A stretch of DNA of 64,000 bases from Mucidula mucida (GCA_015501055.1 JADNYV010000026.1:1-64000), one strand, 5' to 3'; shown: positions 1-10,769, counted from the stretch's first letter. Notes: generated by a model from the sequence alone, not told the origin. A program made the numbers and translations.

Positions 1-139
1 ATAAAATGATTGTGGGCCACTCCCTGGGATCACCCACCACCGTGACCACTGCGACTGCGACATCAAAGAACGGGTTGGACAACTGAATCTCCGCAGGATG
101 CGAATGATCAGGTGGGAGATTGGTTAGCGATTCGCCCAT
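1..139 (-). CDS. 5' end of an unidentified gene (partial)
   Basis: A reading frame opens with ATG at 139 on the minus strand (peptide begins MGESLTNLPPDHSHPAEIQL) and stays open for 46 codons to the window edge. The residues look like ordinary cytosolic protein with no signal peptide or recognisable motif. It is the first exon at most, so no function can be given. It would be transcribed in the same direction as the thioredoxin-fold gene upstream of it, and its promoter would contain the 35-bp tandem duplication at 162-231. It could be chance open frame; the only support is continuous frame plus a sensible gene order. Confidence 0.35.
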   Translation of the reverse strand, partial: MGESLTNLPPDHSHPAEIQLSNPFFDVAVAVVTVVGDPREWPTIIL

Positions 140-161
140 GTTGTATCTTTAGCTGTAAGAG

Positions 162-231
162 TAACTGTACTTTTGCTTCCGGTTTGACAGACATTCTAAC
201 TGTACTTTTGCTTCCGGTTTGACAGACATTC
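162..231. repeat. 35-bp perfect tandem duplication
   Basis: Two identical 35-bp units lie head to tail (162-196 and 197-231), each starting TAACTGTACTTTTGC and ending GACAGACATTC. No mismatches between units were seen. It lies between the stop of the thioredoxin-fold gene at 327 and the start of the partial gene at 139, so it is probably in promoter or 3' flanking DNA. Confidence 0.9.
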
Positions 232-326
232 TATAACTTTTTCCTTTACGCATTCGTTATGTTGTAGTTTATAACTGGGTTATTGACATTACTGTACAAT
301 TTCTTTGGTGACTTCGTATTATTTGC

Positions 327-1215
327 TCAAACTGCAACCTTCGCCGCGAGGAATTCGGTCCACTCCTTCTCTCCCCAGGAGGAGGATATCTCGTTCGCAA
401 TAAGACCATCCCAGAGTACCGTTGGCGAGACGTGAATGCCGTTCTGTCGAGAAAACTTGACTGATGCGGGCATGAGTAAACTGTTGACAGCTGTCGAAGT
501 ACTGTCTCACTGGTATATTTCAGGTCATCCGTAACTGCCACTCCTCCATTGGGACTGGACTTCAAGGTAAGCAGATCTTTGAGTTTTGCTCCCGCATCGC
601 CAGACCAAAGCTTGGAGTCCAAAGATGCCGCTAGATTAGCCAACTTCTCGCGAATTTGGAGCGGCGTAAGGGTGGAGGTCGGGATATCAAAGTAATCGCC
701 TTGTTGTTTGAAGAGCTGCATCAAGGTTATGTATAAACCATTTTTCGCCGTCAAACACCAAATGGACGCGTCTTACAGCAAGTGAAAACGGCCAGAAAGC
801 CTCCGGAGAAACGCGGGCCACCTGGGATACCATCATCAGATACACAACTGCACGCAAAAGGTACGAGCGTACCGCCAAGGCTGCCTCGTGAGTAAAGGTC
901 GACGACCCATGCCAGGGCTGCACCTGTAACCTAATGATAGCCTTGACTTTGCCCTCGTATTTCCCCCCGGGGGAGAAGAGTGGTTTCAGAACGCTATCAA
1001 TGGCAAGCGCCATCTTCGCACTTGACAGATCAGAGTTAAATGCGATCGTGAAACGATGGGGTGTGTATACCTGAAAGGACACACATAGTCCACTGAAACG
1101 AGTCAGACACGTCAATAGAACGGAATACGCCGCACTCACAGAAGATCTCAAGCGTGTGTGGCGCATCGTAGCGTCCAGCGACGATGAACGGGCGAAGCGA
1201 AGGTTGTAGGGCCAT
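327..1215 (-). CDS. DsbA/thioredoxin-fold domain protein
   Basis: Spliced minus-strand gene. The first exon begins MALQPSLRPFIVAGRYDAPH and joins, across introns with GTGAGT and GTATAC donors, to LEIFLDYVCPFSAKMALAID. The motif FLDYVCPFSAKM is typical of the small fungal DsbA-like oxidoreductase fold, in which a single Cys-Pro replaces the CxxC site. Later exons give WHGSSTFTHEAALA, then LFKQQGDYFDIPTSTLTPLQ, and a final exon with HVSPTVLWDGL and WGEKEWTEFLAAKVAV before a stop at 327. About five short introns are needed and all exon joins keep frame, so this copy appears intact. The likely role is a cytosolic thiol-disulfide or glutathione-S-transferase-like protein of unknown substrate. Family assignment rests on motif recognition only. 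Confidence 0.8.
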
Positions 1216-2176
1216 GTGGAAAGTTTTTTTGGGGGGAAGAGTGGTAAGTGATGGTGTTGGTTGAAGGCGAAGATCACTCTATATACCCGCGGACGGTTGA
1301 CGCAACGCGTGATTTTATGACGCAAGCAATTTATAAATACCCCGCCACATCTCGTGATCGTCTTCGACTCTCTCCTGATTACTAGCTCTCTTGGTAAGGC
1401 ATTCCAACTAGCCATCTCAACGCCATGGTTGGCATCAAACACAGCGGGTCTCCTTCATTTTCATGTGGGTCCTCCGCTTCGGAGGTGGGTACTCATGTTG
1501 TTCTCGCGCCGCTTTCAGTTAATAAATACAATATGCGCTGCACTGCAAAGTTCAAACCTAATTTTCATTTACATAGAGCCACTACCAAACTGCTCATCAA
1601 GCACTCCTATGACATTGGTATACATCTCCTCCTTAGGCAGTCAGATCGTACTGGGTTGCGGCGAGATCTGATGCCCCACTTGTACTCCTACGAACTGTCT
1701 TTGCAACACGTCTTCCTCACAATCAGAATGACCGAGAGTCGAGAAATGTCACCGTGATACGCCTCACATCCGCTTAACTTCCAACTACTGTCTCTGATTG
1801 GTGTACTGGATACTACAAAATTGGACTAAACACTTTCTCTATGCTACCATTCCGATGCATTGTCGCGTCACAGAAACGATATACGCCATACCGCTCACCT
1901 ATCCTCCGCCGTTTCCTCCCAGGTGGCTCACATCCGGAATACTACCGTACCTTATAACGACTACGGTATCTCTTCCTATGGCTAATACATTGGAGTAGGA
2001 ATAATTTGTTAACGCTGCCAGAGTAAACTTGAACCTCCCCTGAAATATGACTGATTATGTGTAGGGTACGCCCATCTTTAGACAACAAGATTCCTTGATG
2101 AGAAGAAAGAATTGTCGATGTATAAACATACTCGTACGCCACTCGCCTCAAAGAAATCAAAACCACCCGGTCTTCA
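1216..2176. other. Intergenic interval, no supported gene
   Basis: This holds the promoter of the thioredoxin-fold gene and the 3' flank of the F-box gene. Short open frames occur but none shows domain signatures, codon-like composition or splice sites that join into a longer frame. Confidence 0.5.
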
Positions 2177-3910
2177 TTATATTCCAACAATCAGTATGTC
2201 GCTACTGTCGAAGCCCCTGATATCCCAAATCGTAGTCACCCGAACTTTCAGGTCCATACCATCATCAACAAGTCCAGAAAGAACGTGGACTTCAACATCA
2301 TCTGGAAGCTGAGGCAGCTTCTCAGCCGTATCACGATATGGCGACTCCAGGACTCCTGCGCTCAAGTTTAAGTGGAACCTCTCGAGTTTGGCTAAGCCTC
2401 GTTCCGTGTCCCCCTTCCATCTAGCCTTAAGCATCGAACTGAAACTGCCCCTTTGTCCGAAATAAGGAAAACTAGAATCCATATGCCCGGTTAGACGAGT
2501 CTTCACCGATGCAAGCCGAGGAAGGAAGGTGGTATTCTGCTTTGGCGTGACTTGGAGGCCCTGAATAAACTCTGTGACTTCCTGCATGGCCTGCCTATTA
2601 GGTTCATCATTATCGTCCGCCATAGACGCATGAAGGTACAGGGATATAAGACTGGGTGTCTGCGACAGGACGGAGATGAGAAGATGATCGACCAACACTA
2701 AGTCGACAAGGCTGAGGTTGGTCAAACTTGTGCAATGGGAGCGACGCAGGAGGCGGTCGAAGGAAGGCAAGAAATTGGCATACTCCCTACCAAGTTCTTG
2801 GAACAGTACGACTGCCTCCAGTTGAGGCAGCGTGAGGCGGTCGATAAGGTGACCACACCCTGTAGTGAGTTTATGAAGATCGGAGTGGACCATTAACGGT
2901 TGGATGAGCGGCGCGGAGGAGCTGCTGTGGTCCGGGTACCAGCATCCCATGATACGAAGCTTTTCGAGGGACGTACATTGACCGATAAAGCGTATATTCG
3001 CCCAACAGTCTTCCTGAAGTAAAGGTTCCGCGTCGTCTTCGATATACAGGTCTGTGATGCTGGCATATTCAAGATTGATGGGACGCCGTTTGCCAGTTAA
3101 GACTACTCTCGTGAGACGTGGGCAGTCGCTGAATGCAAGAATAACTGGTTGGCCTTCGGCCACTACATCTGGATCAACAAAGTGCGAAAAATGGAGAGAC
3201 AGCGACTCAAGCTGAGGAAGTCGACCGAGAAGGGGTGCGTAAAGTGTATCTGAATCCTCGTGGTAATCAAAGATCTTAAACGTCCGCCAACGGTGCGATT
3301 CAGCGAAAAGCATCCCAAAAACCTGATCCTTCAGTAACAATAAAGAATGGTCATAAGATGTACGACGGGCGCTATCGAGTGGTTCGGCGCCGTCGTCAGA
3401 AGCAACGTCTAATGGATGTTGTCCTGTGCGTTGCAGAACGAGTTTTAGGACCTCCGCCATCGATGGCATCCAGTCGACGGACACTTTTGACCAGAAGGAA
3501 TGGAGGGATAGCGCGATGTCGCGCCAAGGCCGACATACATGGCTAATCACCCAAATAGCGCCGGATGGGTCGCATGCATCGGATTTCGCGTCCACTCTAT
3601 GGTTGGCAAGCAGGAAGATTTCCGACCAGAGCTCCGGAGGAACGGCGCGGCGCGGATGGATGAGGTTCCTGTACTGTTCGTGTACAGCTTGCAGTGCGTC
3701 GCGTTCTCGCTCCATGGACTGGAGCGTCGCCTGCAAGGCTGCAATTTCCGCATCCATAGACGATATGTCTGCGTCGATACTGGGCAAGATGGTGTGACGA
3801 ATATGCGACGCCTCTGGTTCTGTCGGCGGAAAGTTGCTAGTACAAAGTCGGTGAAGAGATGGGGATGTTTCTAATTCACGTTCATAGTGAATGCTACGTG
3901 GCGATGTCAT
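2177..3910 (-). CDS. F-box protein with N-terminal coiled coil
   Basis: A single long frame of about 577 codons. The ATG at 3910 (MTSPRSIHYERELETSPSLH) is chosen because upstream in-frame sequence has no ATG. A heptad-like segment (ADISSMDAEIAALQATLQSM, roughly residues 60-95) is followed by an F-box-like motif (HPRRAVPPELWSEIFLLA) and VCRPWRDIALSLHSFWSKV. The remainder is a degenerate leucine-rich-repeat-like tail with many LxxLxL patterns. This architecture is a very large paralogous family in Agaricomycetes; members are presumed SCF ubiquitin-ligase substrate adaptors, but the target is unknown. No introns are needed. The gene at 9106 has the same coiled-coil plus F-box order and is a likely paralogue. 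Confidence 0.85.
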   Translation of the reverse strand: MTSPRSIHYERELETSPSLHRLCTSNFPPTEPEASHIRHTILPSIDADISSMDAEIAALQATLQSMERERDALQAVHEQYRNLIHPRRAVPPELWSEIFLLANHRVDAKSDACDPSGAIWVISHVCRPWRDIALSLHSFWSKVSVDWMPSMAEVLKLVLQRTGQHPLDVASDDGAEPLDSARRTSYDHSLLLLKDQVFGMLFAESHRWRTFKIFDYHEDSDTLYAPLLGRLPQLESLSLHFSHFVDPDVVAEGQPVILAFSDCPRLTRVVLTGKRRPINLEYASITDLYIEDDAEPLLQEDCWANIRFIGQCTSLEKLRIMGCWYPDHSSSSAPLIQPLMVHSDLHKLTTGCGHLIDRLTLPQLEAVVLFQELGREYANFLPSFDRLLRRSHCTSLTNLSLVDLVLVDHLLISVLSQTPSLISLYLHASMADDNDEPNRQAMQEVTEFIQGLQVTPKQNTTFLPRLASVKTRLTGHMDSSFPYFGQRGSFSSMLKARWKGDTERGLAKLERFHLNLSAGVLESPYRDTAEKLPQLPDDVEVHVLSGLVDDGMDLKVRVTTIWDIRGFDSSDILIVGI

Positions 3911-4461
3911 GCAGGACACTATCGGCGGGTCATATTGAACAGACAACGCGTATAGTAGTGGCACGCACGTTCTTTTGTATGACTTGTGCTTGTTGTTTGA
4001 CGCGCTTGGCTGTGTTGATGATGGCAAGTCGACGAGGGTCAAAAGTTACCTCGGTTCCGATTTCTCTTCAAAACCGCTTTCTTCCTCGAATTCAAGTCAT
4101 TTAATTTGCGACTGCCACAGAACACCAGGACTCAACCGTTCTAGACCAATTGTCGCTTAACCCATGGAGACAATAAACGCTCCCATCGCTCCTTCCCTAA
4201 TGCTATTGTTGATTCAAGCAAAGGATATGCAACACTTAAATGGTCGGAAGGCGGCGTCACCTCGATATGTCCACACTCCGACGGTGGCGACACTATGTTG
4301 AATCTATGAGATGACATGCTGGCTTGACTATATGTTACCGCCGACGAATATCAATGAGGACCGCGCGTTGATTCTGGAACAGACTATGCAAGGGCGTCGA
4401 GAAATATTACCGAAGAGCGCGGCAAAGTAAGCTCTCGAACCTTGCCTGGTACGCCCTACTG

Positions 4462-4968
4462 TTCGTCCGTGATGCTTTGTTTCTGAATGGCTTCTCCGAA
4501 TCAGGTTGTCTTGTCTCGATCGTTTAACGTTGAATATTGAATGCTCAATTGTTGGTCTGCGGTCTGCACGCTGATGATGAACTTGTAGTCCTCCTAGAAA
4601 TAGCACGTCGCTCGCAATTTTTAGGACGTGTATGCATCTCAGAATGGATGTTAGCGAATGTACGAGTTTCTTTTCGTTCTTAATGTGTTGTTTCTGAACG
4701 CCTCTTTAGGTCTGACAGTAGATTTGACTTACAGAACAATCTTGTGGTCATCCACCTATGAGTCACCTACGAACGAGGACTGCTCAAGTCTCTGACAAGT
4801 CGCGGTAACCCCAGGACCCCGCGCTGGTTATGGAGTTGTATGCCGTGTCCAATTGACAATGAATTACAACAGAAAAAAAAACAAGAGCGACGCAAGACCT
4901 CGAATGTTGCGCGCTGCTAGTGGAATGCTCTCTTCTTCGTCCGCGATGCTTTGTTTCTGAATGACTTT
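4462..4968. repeat. Pair of ~33-bp direct repeats upstream of an F-box gene
   Basis: The sequence TTCGTCCGTGATGCTTTGTT plus TCTGAATGGCTT at 4462-4494 recurs with two substitutions at about 4936-4968, 474 bp away in the same orientation. Weaker similarity continues downstream of both (a CTCAATTGTTG or CTCGATTGTTG segment, then CTCCTAGA). The interval 3911-5120 otherwise shows no supportable gene, so the repeats sit in the shared upstream region of the divergent F-box genes at 3910 and 5121. Confidence 0.8.
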
Positions 4969-5120
4969 GTCCGGTGTAGGCCGTGTGTGTCGATCTCTGA
5001 ATCCTCGATTGTTGAACGGGTCACCGAGACTAGCTCCTAGAGGCTGTGTAAGTGACCCCTTTGCGATAGTTTTTGTTTAAAAGGGAAACTCTCGACTGTC
5101 CCCTCCTTCACAACTCTAGT

Positions 5121-6257
5121 ATGGCTTTCACAATCCAAACCATCCTCAACAGATTTACACACTCAAGTCACGTGTCTGCAAATACTGGTCCCTTCGGACT
5201 TGTACCGCAAGAGCTGTTGGACATCATCATCTCCCACTTCATCGACGATAAAGTTTCCCTCCTATCGTGTGCACTCGTTCACCCTAGTTGGAATGGCATC
5301 AGCCGGTACTATCTCAGTGCTCTTGACCTTGTCATCTCCTCCCCCTCCGGCGCCAAGGAGCTCACCAAGCTCTTGCGCTCATCGCGTGAGATGCTTTCCT
5401 CGTCTATTACTGGCATTACACTTGTCGGCGACGCACCACTTGACGATATTCCCACGCGCGGCAAGTCAGCCTACTTGCGATCCTATAGCAAGCTGCTACA
5501 TACTCTCAAGGCAAAGAGGATCAAGCTTCGCTCAGGCGCTGTTGAGAAAGACTCATCCCTTGTCCCAATTTTGGCACAATATTTCCCAGACCTTACCGAC
5601 CTCAGAGTTTCCTGTGGAGCGTATCAGGAAATACCGAATTTCATGAGCGCGCTTTTTTGTTCCTTTCAGCGACTCGCTCGACTTTGCATCGAGCGTGGAT
5701 CTTGTGGGGTGGATATACCAGATGCACCACTACTTGGGCTGCACATCGTCAAGCTTTCTATGCCGTGCCTGCGCACCTTGCGCGTGGTCGGGTGGAATAA
5801 CGAGCTTGTGCGCTGGTTGGGAAACAATATTGTGGGGACATTGGAGTGTTTGGAGCTGGAGAGTGCTAGCATGCGGTCGATATGTCGTGTCCGGGAGGCA
5901 ACAAAACTAATCCAAGGGAACCAGGCGACATTGAAGGATCTCAGGTTGACGTTCGTGAAGCGCAATGGTCAGTATGCTTGCTTGGTTTCCCCAGCAATGG
6001 TCTCACATTCTGCTTCTATAGTAGCATTTGATTTATCAGGTTTAGTGCACCTACAGAACCTCGAAGTTACCAGTGGGATGTTTGAAACGGAGTTGACGTT
6101 GATTGGGTGGAGGCTGCCGAGATCTTTGAGGCGCGTGTATTTACGAAATGTAGTTAGCGTACTGCGTGTGCATTGTCCTGCGTGGTATCGCTCGGGAGAC
6201 AAAGAGGAGGGTGTAGTTTTCGAGGGTGCAAGTTTGCATGGTGCGCTTGGATTTTAA
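5121..6257 (+). CDS. F-box domain protein
   Basis: An uninterrupted frame of about 378 codons starting MAFTIQTILNRFTHSSHV; in-frame sequence upstream of 5121 has no ATG. Residues about 25-70 form an F-box-like unit: GLVPQELLDIIISHFIDD followed by CALVHPSWNGISRYYLSALD. The C-terminal two thirds contain spaced LRSGAVEK, LRVSCG and LRLTFV type strands consistent with a divergent leucine-rich-repeat fold. It lacks the N-terminal coiled coil seen in the genes at 2177 and 9106, so it belongs to a different subgroup. A substrate-adaptor role in ubiquitylation is inferred from the family only. No introns are evident. Confidence 0.8.
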   Translation: MAFTIQTILNRFTHSSHVSANTGPFGLVPQELLDIIISHFIDDKVSLLSCALVHPSWNGISRYYLSALDLVISSPSGAKELTKLLRSSREMLSSSITGITLVGDAPLDDIPTRGKSAYLRSYSKLLHTLKAKRIKLRSGAVEKDSSLVPILAQYFPDLTDLRVSCGAYQEIPNFMSALFCSFQRLARLCIERGSCGVDIPDAPLLGLHIVKLSMPCLRTLRVVGWNNELVRWLGNNIVGTLECLELESASMRSICRVREATKLIQGNQATLKDLRLTFVKRNGQYACLVSPAMVSHSASIVAFDLSGLVHLQNLEVTSGMFETELTLIGWRLPRSLRRVYLRNVVSVLRVHCPAWYRSGDKEEGVVFEGASLHGALGF

Positions 6258-6516
6258 TGTTTGGGTCTCAGTGAATAGAGTCATTACAACCGTCATCTCA
6301 AAACCGATAGATCTTTGTGACATAGCACCTTCGTTTTCCGCTTCCTGCGAGCTTGTAGATTGTGCCATCGAGTTTGGTGCAGATGGGCTGTATCACTGAC
6401 GGTTGTGTTGGGTGCTCTTACTAGGCCTTGACCTTTGGGGTTAACTGGTTGATTGAACGCGATTAAGAAGAAGCACCACAGATTGAAATAGACGTATGAA
6501 ACGGAAATATTGGGAT

Positions 6517-7122
6517 TCAGCCAATCCTGTCCTCAATGCCGTCTTGAGCGAATATCGAGCGGTTTTTCGTCTGCTTGACGCGCTCATCCTTGAGCATCCT
6601 GTTGCACTTTGAGATCAGCTATTCGAGGTGATTGTCTTGTACAGACCTGTTGTCCACCCTGGCATCTTCGCCCTCGACGCCGACGACAGCAAGCGGTGTC
6701 TTTGCCTCGATGACCTGCATAGGCAGATAAGCGTAATTGACTCCAGGAACAGCAGCGCAGATACACGCACATAATGATTGTCGCAATGCGGACAAAACTC
6801 GTCACTTTCCTCATAATTCGCCATATCCTTCCTGAACGCCTTCTTGCACTTCTTGCACATAAAGGCCATTTCCGTGGTCTTCGCCAGTCGATGTGTCTCT
6901 GATTCCGCGTGGCATTCAGAACAGTCGAACCACTTTTTGCAGCATGGCGCGCGGATGGAAACTTGGGCGTTCAGAATGTGTTTACTGCCGAAGAAACGCG
7001 CGTTGGTAATCGTGATCAACGTTGGAGGGAGGTAGGAGAAACGGAGACAAGCGCGTGTTCACTGAGTTACGGTGAAGCGCTGCAATGCGGGTATGGGAAG
7101 TGAGAGGAAACACCAACCACAT
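6517..7122 (-). CDS. CHY-type zinc finger protein
   Basis: Spliced product starts MCKHILNAQVSIRAPCCKKW and continues FDCSECHAESETHRLAKT, MCKKCKKAFRKD and FCPHCDNHYV, giving the Cys/His ladder of the CHY zinc finger (related to yeast Hot13 and to plant and animal CHY/RING proteins, here without a RING). The most plausible start is a 5-nt first exon (ATGTG at 7118-7122) spliced to TAAACACATT, which restores the family's usual MCKHILNAQV opening. The C-terminal exons read VIEAKTPLAVVGVEGEDARV and then MLKDERVKQTKNRSIFAQDG before a stop at 6517. Length near 120 residues is normal for the short fungal form. Zinc-binding is predicted; the cellular role is uncertain, possibly redox or zinc handling. 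Confidence 0.8.
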
Positions 7123-8658
7123 TATTACTTCTCAAATGGACAGACGAGATGACAGATTCAGTCACTGATGGTGGTGAAAGACCAAGAGCCGGTCCGAAAA
7201 TGCCGCCTATGAGGCTGACTAAGCGAACTCGCTTCCATCTGTTCTTTTTTTGCATTCATAACTTTGACCGCGAACGGCGATTTATTTAAATACGTCTGAT
7301 GAACGCTCACCTCCGCAAGCTCAAAGCCTTGCAAAACAAGGATGGAATACGATTGACTTGCAAGCACAGTTTCCGGAAGGACGTTGGAATCAAAGCTGCA
7401 CTCATTGGAAGAATTTCCTTGAACAGATATTCATTTCCGCATTTCCAGTCGTGCGGGAAGACCTTCATGAGCGGCGAGTCTACGTCGACTTTAGTCTTTG
7501 AATGGATAGCACAACTGTTCAACGTTCAACTGTTTGGGCTCGGATCCCTCATTGCCTCAATGGGCCGGAAACGAAGGCTTTGCGACGCCCAAAATAGCAT
7601 GTCTATAGTAGGAACACAGGTTGCGTAGCACGGAGGATCACAAATGCACTATGAAACAATACTTGGCACCACCACCCGAATCTCCTCGTTTGTCCGCCAT
7701 GTCCCGCTTCCGAGCTCTTTAACGCGAATTTCGCTCAAAAGATGCGCGCCTATGACATGTGTAACGTGTGTCGGTAAAGCAACGCTTCAACCTGGCGATT
7801 ACAGATGAGCATTGTTATAGCAAGTACATTCATTCTCGTTCACACTTGTGACTGACGAACGTTGATCATAGAATCCGTGGTTTGCTGTATGGCGTTCTAG
7901 CTATTCTTCACTTGCTCAGTCCCTGCTTACGTCTCAGTATCCTCATTATACAACTATAGACTACTTCACCTGTCTTTGCTGAGCTGGACTACTACGTACC
8001 ATTTGATCAGTCAGGTAGGAAAGATTCTGTCTGAATCAAATACATATGTAGTTCCCTCCGACACTATGGTTGTCCGACAAACCCTAGTCAAGCTTGCTAG
8101 GTACACTTGTACCCTAGCGGCTGAATTTTTTACAGCTCAATGTTGTATGATTCAACCAGATGAGGACCTGTACGTGTCCTTCTCTGTTCGTCATGCAGCT
8201 GCTCACTGTGTGGTCAAAGACAAGACTAATTAGGTATTATCCGAGTCTCTTCAAGCGTTGACATGTCTAATTCCCGGAATCACCTCTACGGCAAGTCAAG
8301 CACTGTCAACTTGCTCAAAACAGCAATAGAGATGAAGAGGGAATAAAGGTACTACAATGAAGACTGCAGCCATGAACAACAACTAAACCATAGGTGTTCA
8401 TACAGGCTGTAATACTTACTCAGTACATCCTTGGTTTACCGGCACCAGTATTGATATGGTGTTCAAATTCAGCTGAGTCAAGGTATATTTGCACTGTTGT
8501 TTATAACAACCTGAGAGTAGTAAAAGACAGGATGAATCACCCATTGCATCACAGTAGTATTAAAACCGTTACCAACAGTTAGAAACAACCCCCGGAGGTT
8601 TACCGCGCCACCGTAAGCTTGATGCGCCACAGTAGCAAAAATCAGTTGTCAATGAAAG
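7123..8658. other. Intergenic interval, no supported gene
   Basis: About 1.5 kb between the CHY zinc-finger gene and the tRNA. Open frames are short and show no recognisable protein signature. No inverted repeat or long direct repeat was noticed. Confidence 0.45.
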
Positions 8659-8736
8659 TGGACACTATGGGAATTGAACCCATGACCTCACCCACTTTCT
8701 TGCGAAGGGTGCGCGCTACCCCTGTGCCAAGAGCCC
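8659..8736 (-). tRNA. tRNA-Ala(CGC)-like gene with ~6-nt intron
   Basis: On the minus strand a cloverleaf can be drawn. Acceptor GGGCTCT pairs with AGTGTCC with one G:U and one U:U mismatch. The D arm has GCAC/GCGC with one mismatch. The anticodon stem CACCC/GGGTG encloses loop TTCGCAA plus about six extra bases, read as a short intron after position 37. The T arm is perfect (ATGGG TTCAATT CCCAT). Anticodon CGC gives alanine. A run of T follows on the minus strand near 8636, suitable for Pol III termination. The acceptor and D-stem mismatches mean it may be a decaying copy or a tRNA-derived repeat head. Confidence 0.6.
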
Positions 8737-9105
8737 ATGTGTATGAAGGAAATCTAGTTTTTATGTGTCCTCTAGGCGGACACACAGGTGACTTCCTGCT
8801 CTGTTTCACCTCTGACTGCCATGGTTTTCTCGTGCTCTGATCTGCTCAACCTTCAACCTCCTGCTTGGCATTTCGGTCCTCTGATGTCGCCTGCTGAGCT
8901 GAACACATGGCTGCAACATGGTCGCGTCGCGACTCGTGACGGTCATGTCTGACCAGTACAACCTTGCTGTAAGCACGTTTCCATTCCATTTCTTGAGCTT
9001 GTGCAAACTCAATAGCGCGACGACGTTGATATGAGCTCGGTTCCCCATCTACCACTATATCCTGACCAATATCTCGTTCATGGATGGGTCTGTGAACAAG
9101 CGTAC

Positions 9106-10590
9106 ATGTCACGTTCTCGCGTCAAGGAATATACCCAACAGCTCCGCTCTGAGCTCTATGCCACCGAAGCCCAAATCGCGCATCTCCGTTGCGTCCTCCG
9201 ACGCGCTGAAATAGAGCGCGAAGCCCTCCTCGGGAGAATAAACGCTCACGCGGCTCTCCATCCTCCCATTCACGACCTTCCCCCCGAGATCCTCGCACAC
9301 ATATTCCTGTGCTCGCTCACTGCACCCTTTCAGCTCTTTGAAAGTGCAGGCCCTCTGTTGTTCGGCCAGGTCTGCCGACAATGGAGACAGGTCGCGTGGA
9401 ATACGCCCACTTTGTGGTCGTCGATCTCCATCGTGCCGCCCCCCGTCCTCACATATTGCAATGAGGCAAGGCAAATGGTCGCGGATGCCTTGCAGCGTTC
9501 CGGCGAGACATCTCTGGTCATAGACTCCCCCATGAACGGCTTCTCGGATATCATCGCGGGGCATGGGCACCGGCTGAAAGCCCTTCGCGTGACCTACGCC
9601 AGACACGGCAATGCGTTCCAGAGCTTGGAGCGTCTCGAGAAGTTGGAATTGGTGTACCGCACGCCCAGGAAGAGCATGTCCCCTTTCGCTATTGCGATGC
9701 CTCAGCTGTTTCATTTTGGAATAGAGGTCCGGCCATCTGACTTGAGGAATCTCTTAGTGGACATTTGGAAGGAGCGGTTCGTACTTCCTTGGGCGCAGCT
9801 GACAGTCTTGGATATCCAGGTGGAGGATGTGCCAGATATGCCGCCGTCGCGCTCGAATTTGCTGCGTCTTATAGCCCAGTGTCCTCGTCTCGTTTCGCTG
9901 AGAGTGAGGACGGCGCTTTATGTTGATTATGACACCACCTTGAGCGAGGTTACGCTCCCCGACTTACGCCAACTCCATACTGTCGCGTCGTTCTCTCTCG
10001 TCCTCCCCTTGCTTCGGTGCCCTGCCCTTCGGACACTTACTTTCGAGGTTCACGCGGACATACACAGTGAGCCCCAGCCTATGGAGGATTTCGTTCGATC
10101 GTCGGGCTGCGAGATTACAGAGCTTCGCCTCGTGTTCTATGCTTCATCGCATACATCGCAGCTTGCTACAGTATTACGGGCACTCTCGACAGTGCGCCAC
10201 TTGGAGCTGGACTATACGCAGAGTTTGACGTTTCCGTTTCTCGATTCCTTTCAAAAATTCCTCGACATGTTTCCGTGTTTGTGCTCGGTCTTGCTCAAGG
10301 TCACACCGGTGTACCTCCAGCTGCAGGCCGCTGTAGGTGAGAGTAATACGGACGACTGTGGCGCTAAGTTTGAGAGTGCTTTACTGCACGCAATCAAGCG
10401 TCGCCGTCCGAAATTGCAGTCTCTGCACTTGGATCTGCATCCTCAGTCGGAGGAGAACGATAAATACCGCTGTGTCAATCGGAGACTGGCATCGACTTTT
10501 CATGGTACGAATTTATATCAGGGATTACGGTCACTCGAGGACGATGGGATGAAAGTGGATGTAACCGCCTGTGGTGGTTTAATGCTTTAA
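9106..10590 (+). CDS. F-box protein with N-terminal coiled coil
   Basis: Single-exon frame; either ATG 9031 or ATG 9106 (MSRSRVKEYTQQLRSELYAT) could start it, and the second matches family openings better. Residues about 5-45 form a coiled coil (SELYATEAQIAHLRCVLRRA), followed by an F-box-like motif, HDLPPEILAHIFLCSL, and VCRQWRQVAWNTPTLWSSIS. The rest is leucine-rich. Same layout as the gene at 2177 and much weaker similarity to the one at 5121. It is predicted to be an SCF-type adaptor of unknown substrate. Frame is open to 10590 without any needed intron. Confidence 0.85.
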   Translation: MSRSRVKEYTQQLRSELYATEAQIAHLRCVLRRAEIEREALLGRINAHAALHPPIHDLPPEILAHIFLCSLTAPFQLFESAGPLLFGQVCRQWRQVAWNTPTLWSSISIVPPPVLTYCNEARQMVADALQRSGETSLVIDSPMNGFSDIIAGHGHRLKALRVTYARHGNAFQSLERLEKLELVYRTPRKSMSPFAIAMPQLFHFGIEVRPSDLRNLLVDIWKERFVLPWAQLTVLDIQVEDVPDMPPSRSNLLRLIAQCPRLVSLRVRTALYVDYDTTLSEVTLPDLRQLHTVASFSLVLPLLRCPALRTLTFEVHADIHSEPQPMEDFVRSSGCEITELRLVFYASSHTSQLATVLRALSTVRHLELDYTQSLTFPFLDSFQKFLDMFPCLCSVLLKVTPVYLQLQAAVGESNTDDCGAKFESALLHAIKRRRPKLQSLHLDLHPQSEENDKYRCVNRRLASTFHGTNLYQGLRSLEDDGMKVDVTACGGLML

Positions 10591-10769
10591 TATGTACTAC
10601 CAATATCAGCGCTCATCTCCATGGACCTTTCGAAGTTTCATCCAGTCAACGGAAACTAATAAAGGAAATCCACATTGCAAAACAGCGACTGTATGGTACA
10701 TTAATCCAAGAGAGCAGATGGTATCGATATCGAGTACAACGACAATTAGAGCACAACAGTTATGAGAAC

